From positions 41,152,512 to 41,216,511 of the forward strand of contig NC_134281.1 of assembly GCF_949628215.1 (NCBI RefSeq): a stretch of 64,000 nt of DNA, given 5' to 3'. Positions 56,901 through 64,000 of this stretch are shown here, one piece after another. The DNA comes from Phalacrocorax aristotelis (taxonomy: Eukaryota; Chordata; Aves; Suliformes; Phalacrocoracidae). Each line of letters starts with the position of its first letter. Within the stretch, counting starts at the first letter, position 1. Both the position numbers and the translations under genes were made by a program. Below the pieces are notes generated by a model that worked only from the letters and a program-made list of their open reading frames with translations, did no database searches and was not told where the DNA came from.

Positions 56901-59900
56901 AGTGCTGGATCTACACCATTTCCTCCTGCCGGGCTCTTATTCACGCCTTCGGGCAAACACATCCCTCTCCCAAAAGAGGTCCTTCAGCTCGGAGGGTTAG
57001 GCTGTACAGCTGGCGTGAAGAGGTTCTCGAAATAGCGACTGACATTAAGATCTTTCTGTCACGCCAGTGTAGGGTGCGTTCTTTGGGAACAGGCCAAGGT
57101 CACCAGGTTACGGGTTGACACAACCAGTTCTGCATTTTAAAGGAAGAGTGAAGGCACAGCAGTTCTGCACTGAGCCTCCAAAAAACTAAAGAGCATATCT
57201 GGTTCAGTGTAACACCGTGTCTGTCTGCAGGCAAGTAACCGGAGGGGTCCCGATTCCCAGCCCTGCATCATAGCAGGCACCGAGGGATGCATCTGCATCC
57301 CAAGCTCCTGCCTGTGCAACCGTTGGCTTAACACTGGTGGCACCCAGCTGAAGAAGTGCTACCACCGATTGCTAAGCCATTTTTGTTGTTAGGTCTCACC
57401 AACCTATTTTTAGCTGTTCATGTGTAAACAGACTTTAGACCAACACAAAGTGTGTCCTTGAACAACTGATGAGCCATATCTCCCTCGACGCATTTTGCAG
57501 CCACAGCTAGTAGATCATAATTTCATTTCACTTAGAGCAGAGGAATTGAGGGATGCTCCAAAGGAAATGACCACTATTAAACTCTTCTAAATGGATTTAT
57601 TTTTAATTTAAGGAAAAACAAAGGCAAAGAGAAGCCTTAGCATCCAGACACAAGTATGCTTTCAATCTCCTACAGAAAAGACAGAAAGTACTCTGCTTAG
57701 AAAAATAGTGTGTGTTTGCTTCTAAAGCAATAACATCAATAAGCACATCTGTAGCAATAACCATAAGTTGAAGTATTACTGACGCTTCACTTTCCTGCTT
57801 AACACTCCAAGGCAGTGGGCACCTGGTACAGCCATATCTTGTCATGTGCCATTGTTTATATAACTCCTGCAATTTTATTTTACAGTGCAGACAAGGTACA
57901 TCTGTGACCCAGAATTTTCTCAGAAAAATCCAAGCAGATTTTATGAGCAGCAAACTAAAATGAACTAACCTGACGTAAACAGTTCACAGTTAGCAGCGGT
58001 AACAGCTTGAACTCAAGGTTAGAATTGTGTATTTTCTACCCGCTCATTACTGGGCTCTTAATACATCAGGCTGCGTGGAGCAACATACAGATTGCAATGC
58101 TCGCCGGTAGGAATGAGTCCCCCTCCCTCTTGGCATCTGTATGCAGCAACTTAATAAAGGAAAAATAAAAGCTCAGGGATTTTTACTAGTGATCACATAG
58201 GTTAATTTCTCCTAGTCAACCTAGGACACAACAATTCCTGTGCTCTAGGATAAAAATGGGAAGTTTGGTGGGTCAAGGTGGATTTTCATTTATTTTGCTT
58301 GCTCAGCTAACAGCTCAAACACAAAAAAACCACAGGCTCTCGGGTGAAGCACATTAAGGCTATGTAACATTTCCATGAGTACTTAAGCACGCTCCCACTG
58401 GAGGCAACCACAGCCTGTTAGAGGGAACAAGCTGGGGAACCTGGCACAACACAACACCCTACATAACCTATCCCCCACCTTAAACTGCACCCTGTAGTCT
58501 CTAGCTTGCTCTGCTGCCTTTATCCATCAGCTTGAGCGGCTCAGCTTAGATAACTTCATATCCTAAATCCAGAAGTCATCTCTCTCACAGGTGAGCAGCT
58601 AGGGTCTGTTACAAAGGACTACCTGCAGCAGGCAGTGAAAGGGAAGTCCTACCAAAAATGTTCTCATGGAAAAAGGGTACAAGCAAGAGGAGAAGGTCAC
58701 TTCAGCATGAATTATAGCTTGCCCTTTTCCAAGTAGCGTAGCAGGTCCAGAATTCCCAGCTGCAGTCTCATTGTCACTGCCCACTGGAGCCTCACAGTGT
58801 GTCTTTGGCTCAACATTTCCTACCCAATGTTGATGCTGCTGTCGTGTCTGCAAAGTACAGCCATACTTAGGGAAAAAAAAGATATTTCTTCTCCTTGTTG
58901 CATCCATTATGCATTTCTTTCCACATTTGTCCCAGAGTTTGGGGGATCATAGCTTGCTTTCCCTCCAAGGAGTCCCAAAGGGGAATCACCAGCCTGGAGA
59001 AAGAGGGTTCTGCAAAGCATGAGCGCAGGCACTGAGCAGGGACAGAGCAGCCTCTCTAGGGGATTTGGGGGCAGAGGAGGGAGGAGGAAACAGACTTCCA
59101 AGTCCCGTCCTTGCTTGTATTTACCATTGCTACAAACACAGAGAGATGGGATTAGGGAAGCCTTTTGTGTGGGGTTTGGTTGAAGCTGCACTTACTTATA
59201 CATTTTCCAGCCCTATGGGAAGTTTAGCTGAAGAGAACATATGAAGTAATATTCACCTCTCCCCTGATTCTCCCTTTAAGTTTGGCTAATGAAGGACCAC
59301 GTGGTTTCTCTCTTTTGGAGGTTTACAGCATAAAAAATGCTACATACAAAAAAACCCAAATCAAATAACATGTTAAATTTCACATGATTTTTCTTAAAAA
59401 AAAAAAAAAAAAGACACTTAAAAAAAGGAAGATCTAGGGAAACAACTACTTAGAAAAAATTCATTAACATCCTTGAGGATTTATTGAGTGGTGGCCAATG
59501 ATACTACAGAATGTATATAGAGGTATTCTGTTTGAATGGTAAGGCTGGCAGGTGCCATTAAGGCTGCGGGAGACATTAACGACTTGCTAAGGAGGATTGT
59601 GTGTTGCTCAAGACTCCAGAGATAAAAACTATCTCCCCATTCCTGACCTTGGAAAAGTTAATTGATTTGCCCAGCCTCTATCTCTGTCTGGGTTGCAGCC
59701 TCTCCTGGGTAAAGCTTCTTTTTGTGACTGTAATAAAGCACCAACTATAGTGAGGTGCAATTTCATTTTTTTCCACCTCTCACTCCAACTAGATGAACAG
59801 TTAAAGTGAAATATTATACTCTTAATTCTTCATGAACTCATTCAAACTGTGGAGTGTTGCAAGAACTACAAATATAGCTTGAAATTTAATATCTGGAGCA

Positions 59901-62900
59901 ACGCCTTGAAGAGTCAATAAGCTAAGCATTTTTTCCGAAGTTACTACACTGTGATCAACAAACTCTCCCTGCACTACGTGTTTCTGCAAGAAGTCCAAAC
60001 CCAGGTGTATGTGCATAGGTAAGAATATAGGAAGTACAAGATATGCTGTATGATATGGGCTGCTATCACTGCCTGAAAAAGATGCATGCATTATTAAGGA
60101 AGAGAAGACTTGCTCAACGACCTATCATATTCTTCAAGCAGATTTCATATTTCCATTTTCAGAAGCACCTAGTACTGCTGCGTGAGGCAGCTCTTTCTCT
60201 GCAAACCAAGCTACAGTAATTTCTTCCCTCTTTCCTGTCTCCTCATGCTTAGATGCACCTCATTCCTTGCAGTGGGACACTGGGCCATTGAAACATACTC
60301 TAGAGAACTAACATTTTTGCCTTTTGCTTCTTCAAAGCACTCTAATCCTAATCAAATAACCAGACTCCTGAGTTTAGGCTACCTTCAACATTCCTATAAT
60401 AAGCACTATGTAAAATGGGCATTCAAAAAACCCCTGTGCTAGCTCGTTAGCTCTGCTTACCCTCCTTGAAATCTTACAAGGAGCAGCCAAGGCACCCAGC
60501 CACAGTTACATTCTGAAGCACCCTTTAGCAGCCCAGTAACCCACCCTGTCACACACTGCATCCTGATTTGAGCCGTGCTATGAGCCATCCTGCCAGTGGA
60601 AGGAAGCTTAAGCACCTGTATAAATTGAAGCAGTTTGATAAACTTCTGGTGATCTAAAAAAGAAAAACCCAACACCTTTTTGTGTTTGTTTAGTATCCAG
60701 ACCTATTGCACAGCCTTTGCTTTACACATTAGGTAGCAAGGTATTGCTTCAGATTTTGGCATTTTATCTAGTTAGTAATGAAAAGTTTGGTGTAGTAAAG
60801 GCATCCTTTCCTGCCCTAAAAACTAACTGGGTGTGGAAATGACAGCTGAACCTATCTCAACATCACATTTACCCCAGAAGCACCATGTCTTGCTAAAAAC
60901 ACAGACCAAACCTAAACTCTACCCCTTCCCCAGCAACCACACTGAGCCATGGGGTCACAACTCTGTTCACAGCAGCTCAATCCCAGCAGGTAGGGAAAAG
61001 CATGCTCCACAGGGGGCCAGCTTTGACCCTTGTGCATACAACACTCTTCCAGCAGGAAAAACAAGAGCAACACCACATTTTTCTATTGGGTCTTTCCTCC
61101 TGGACCTGCCCCATACCAAGTTTACTCCAGCAAGTATCCATTCCCTATACCCTTAGGAGAAGGGTCTGTCCCACTGCCCTCCTACCTAGGGAGCACTGAT
61201 GCCAGCACCTGCACCCCCAGGACACTCAGGGCCTCTACAGCTGCCACCCTTTTAAATAAGAGCCACCTGTTTAACTCTGGTTAAGCAAATCTGATCAAAT
61301 TGCTTACAGCCAGCAAGCTCCTTGTCTGGGCTAGGACTGCCCCAGTTACCATCAGCACAGATGAACTGTAAGAAATAATGCCATTGCTTTTTGGGTTATT
61401 ACTGCCACAGATAAAGAATATATTAATTTGTCTATTTTATTTTTGGCCAAGTGTGTTTAAACATAAACCAAAGATCTTAAAAATTTAAGCCACATAGCGT
61501 CATTCAAATTAGCTTTGAGAAATTGTTACCTCTTGATTGCATCTGCTGCTCTCCATTCAACTCACCTGGTTCTTGTCACCTTAGAAGAGTATTGCATTTC
61601 CCTCCTGATGAAAGCTTAGTGTGGTGAAGAACAAAAGCAAAGCTATGGTGAGAGCCAAAACAATTCCACCTCAGAAGAGGCTCATAGGGGTTTTTTTGTT
61701 GGCTTTTTTTTTTAAAAGACAACAATTCAGAAATCACAGCAGCTAACTAAGGTCATCAGGAGGCTATGTGATATCACATCTTTTGCTTTACTTCTTGTCC
61801 TAAGAATACTGGAACCAAAATACCTCCTTCTGTCTTCCCATCAAGACAGCAATCGTCAAATCAGTCTCAACCTTCACAAGAAGCAATGAACAAACTTTTA
61901 CATATACAGCCAAAGGATTTACCTTACAACACATCTGAGGCCAGCTTAGAAAAACTAGTGTCTTCTAAAAATCATTTTCTGTAAATGTAGCCAGACCCCC
62001 AGTCTGGGACTGTCTTGAACTTAGGTTGAGTCCTACTGTGTTAGTGTTAACCACACCCTCCCTCCCTCCAGCAGCAGCCTTCCCATCACTCTTACGTTTT
62101 ATCTATAGGCACCAGCTTCCAGTCTTGCAGGCTCTGAATGCATTGAGGCGATCAGGGAGGATGTGTAAGTGTTTCTTTCCTGACAGTTCATTGTCATAGC
62201 AGTGGCGGTAGGTGACAAACTAAAACCCCAGGAGCCATCCGGTTGCAATTCCTACTCCTGTGGGATAAAGTCTTCACATATCCATGTTCAGATGAGATGT
62301 GGGTCAAGCACAAATGACTTTGGGGTGTATGTGACATGTACAGCAAGGATCACACATCTTGCCCTCTCATTTGGAGGCTTCATTCATTACTTGGTGAGTG
62401 CCATGGGCTGGCCAGGAGCATTGATTCCCGTGCCCTACTCTGGGAAGGAGCACGTGATAGCAAAATGGGTACAGGCTCTCAGTATAGAGCCAGAAATATT
62501 ATTTCAATGCAGTGTCCAGATTTGTGCTAAGGATAAGTAAGTGGTATTTGGCCTGGAGTCAAGGGTAGCCATGTGGTTCATTTTTCTGTATGTGGGAATG
62601 GCCATGCCTGCATTTGCTGGAGAAATAAGGAGCTATCACAGCATGCCTATGAGTGGTGGGTATGCCAGGCAGTGTAGTGTAGGTTACTGGTCTGGGATGC
62701 GGTGTGCCACAGGTAAATAGGGCTGGTTTATGGGCATCCAGGTGGACAGAGAGGCATCAAATGATCTAATCCTTTGTTAACACCCCCTGATATTCAGGAA
62801 CTTCCAAACTGGCAGTTCCTGTCTTCATCTCTGGTGAAAAGAAAATGTGGTCCTGATAAAGTTTCAGAGATGTTTTTAAGTGTTAGACATAAGGCTCACC

Positions 62901-64000
62901 AGTTAAACCTTTGCTTCCTTCATCAGAGGAAGGCTTGAGCCTTTGCTGTAGTGAAACCTAACTGCCGTACTCAACGCCTTGCTGACAAGCTGTGGGAATA
63001 TGTGGATGGACACTGAAGAACATATTCACAAGTGTTTGTCAAGCAATGGCCATAATGTCATTGCAGAGGTGTTCACGATCCATATGCAAGCAACTGTAGA
63101 AGGAAATCCTTGTTGCCAAGAATGCTTACGGCAGAGAAAGCATCGCAACTACTCCCACAAAAGCATTTCCTTTCGTCATAGTACCAAAACTTGAGTATAA
63201 TTATCTGAGAGCATCTGGGGATATTGAGAGGGACAGTTTCGCTGCACACTATCAGGAACCTTGGAAAGGTTGTGCTTGCCTTGCTTATCTGTCAAATCAA
63301 TTGGGGCCCACCGGTGAGCCTGCATGGCTGCTTATCATTATTCTGTTTTCCAGTGACTTAGGATGTGACTAGTGTTTGACTCTCTTGTTATCATCTTACT
63401 CATCCTTTGCTTTCTGTGATAGCACACACCATTAAGTGTATTGCTGTGTCTGCATATTTTTTATTTCTTGCCTTTTAGTCTTGTTAAAGTGCTGTCAGGG
63501 ATGATACACAACTTACTCATTTGAGCTCAAGACTTTGTTTCAGAGTATTCAAGGATTTGACTGGCTCCTCAGCAACGCCAAGCTGTGCAGCTGCTTGCCA
63601 AAGGCTGTTGTAGATGCTAAAAATGTATATGCGTCACAAAGAGAGTGGACAAATGTATGGGAAAAACAAATCTATAAGGGGCCATTAAATAGGAGGGTAT
63701 TGCTGTTCGCTCAGGAAGTCCCCAGCCTGCAAACTATTGGAAAATTGGAGGCATTACAGCCATTCATACAGTTCCTCAGGCCAAAATCAGACATTTAGGT
63801 AAAAATCAGATATTTTGCTGCCTAACGATCGTTCATTCATCATTTCCCATTCACTGTGAGGTAAGTGGCTAAATACCAAGAAAAATCTGGGCATAGCCCT
63901 CCTAAAGCCTGTTTGTGAGCCTGCAAAATATGTGTATGTGTAATCCCCTTTTCAATGAAAGGCACAGGTTCAGAAACACACAAACATTTCCATTAGCAAC
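56901..64000. other. Region upstream of DNAJC6, no gene recognised
   Basis: I find no exon with family resemblance on either strand, no RNA gene and no CR1. An A17-class run lies near 59396-59412. In human the next gene in this direction is AK4, and its long 3' UTR could reach this area on the - strand, but none of its coding sequence is visible. Confidence 0.45.

Noticed and set aside
62202-62540. 112-codon + strand frame in the distal intergenic region
   Set aside because: No recognisable domain, no splice or promoter context and ordinary base composition.
63535-63798. 87-codon + strand frame starting at an ATG
   Set aside because: No recognised family. The length is within chance expectation, although a lost fragment of a gene cannot be excluded.
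56901-64000. AK4 coding exons
   Set aside because: AK4 is the neighbour in human, but no adenylate kinase sequence was seen on either strand.

Overview
This is a bird genomic window. Three things point there: CR1 non-LTR retrotransposon copies with the usual CR1 3' end, an ERVL-type provirus whose LTR has the common avian sequence, and intact vertebrate genes in the order DNAJC6-LEPROT. In human chromosome 1p31 that order continues to LEPR. The species cannot be fixed from the sequence.

Layout. Positions 1-6330 (+ strand) are most of a young ERVL-like endogenous retrovirus: the 3' part of its 5' LTR, a lysine-tRNA primer site, a gag region in two frames, a long intact protease-RT-RNase H-integrase frame entered through an in-frame UAG, no env, a polypurine tract and a complete 503-bp 3' LTR. 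Where both LTRs are visible (302 bp) I see no difference. Positions 6331-11932 are host DNA downstream of LEPROT: probably its 3' UTR, and by synteny the start of the LEPR region. LEPROT lies on the - strand in four coding exons (14525 down to 11933, 131 codons) with a GC-rich promoter just beyond. DNAJC6 (neuronal auxilin) fills 18376-56535 on the - strand. I could place 19 coding exons with matching splice phases, giving 992 codons. Its last exons encode the J domain with an HPD motif; its first exon is GC-rich with a (CAG)7 tract inside a CpG-island-like promoter. Intron 1 is about 15 kb and carries an 0.9-kb CR1 copy; intron 6 carries a short CR1 3' end. From about 56.9 kb to 64 kb I recognise no gene.

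How the parts relate. Auxilin recruits Hsc70 to clathrin-coated vesicles for uncoating. LEPROT is a small four-helix endosome/Golgi membrane protein that limits surface levels of the leptin and growth hormone receptors. They are neighbours, both transcribed leftward. The provirus is in the opposite orientation and has its own promoter and polyadenylation signals. I found no clearly new biological system. The points most worth a second look are the provirus (apparently recent, a membrane-anchored Gag N terminus, an A8 frame break, an in-frame UAG before pol) and DNAJC6 exon 15, which is flanked by complementary T20 and A17 tracts.
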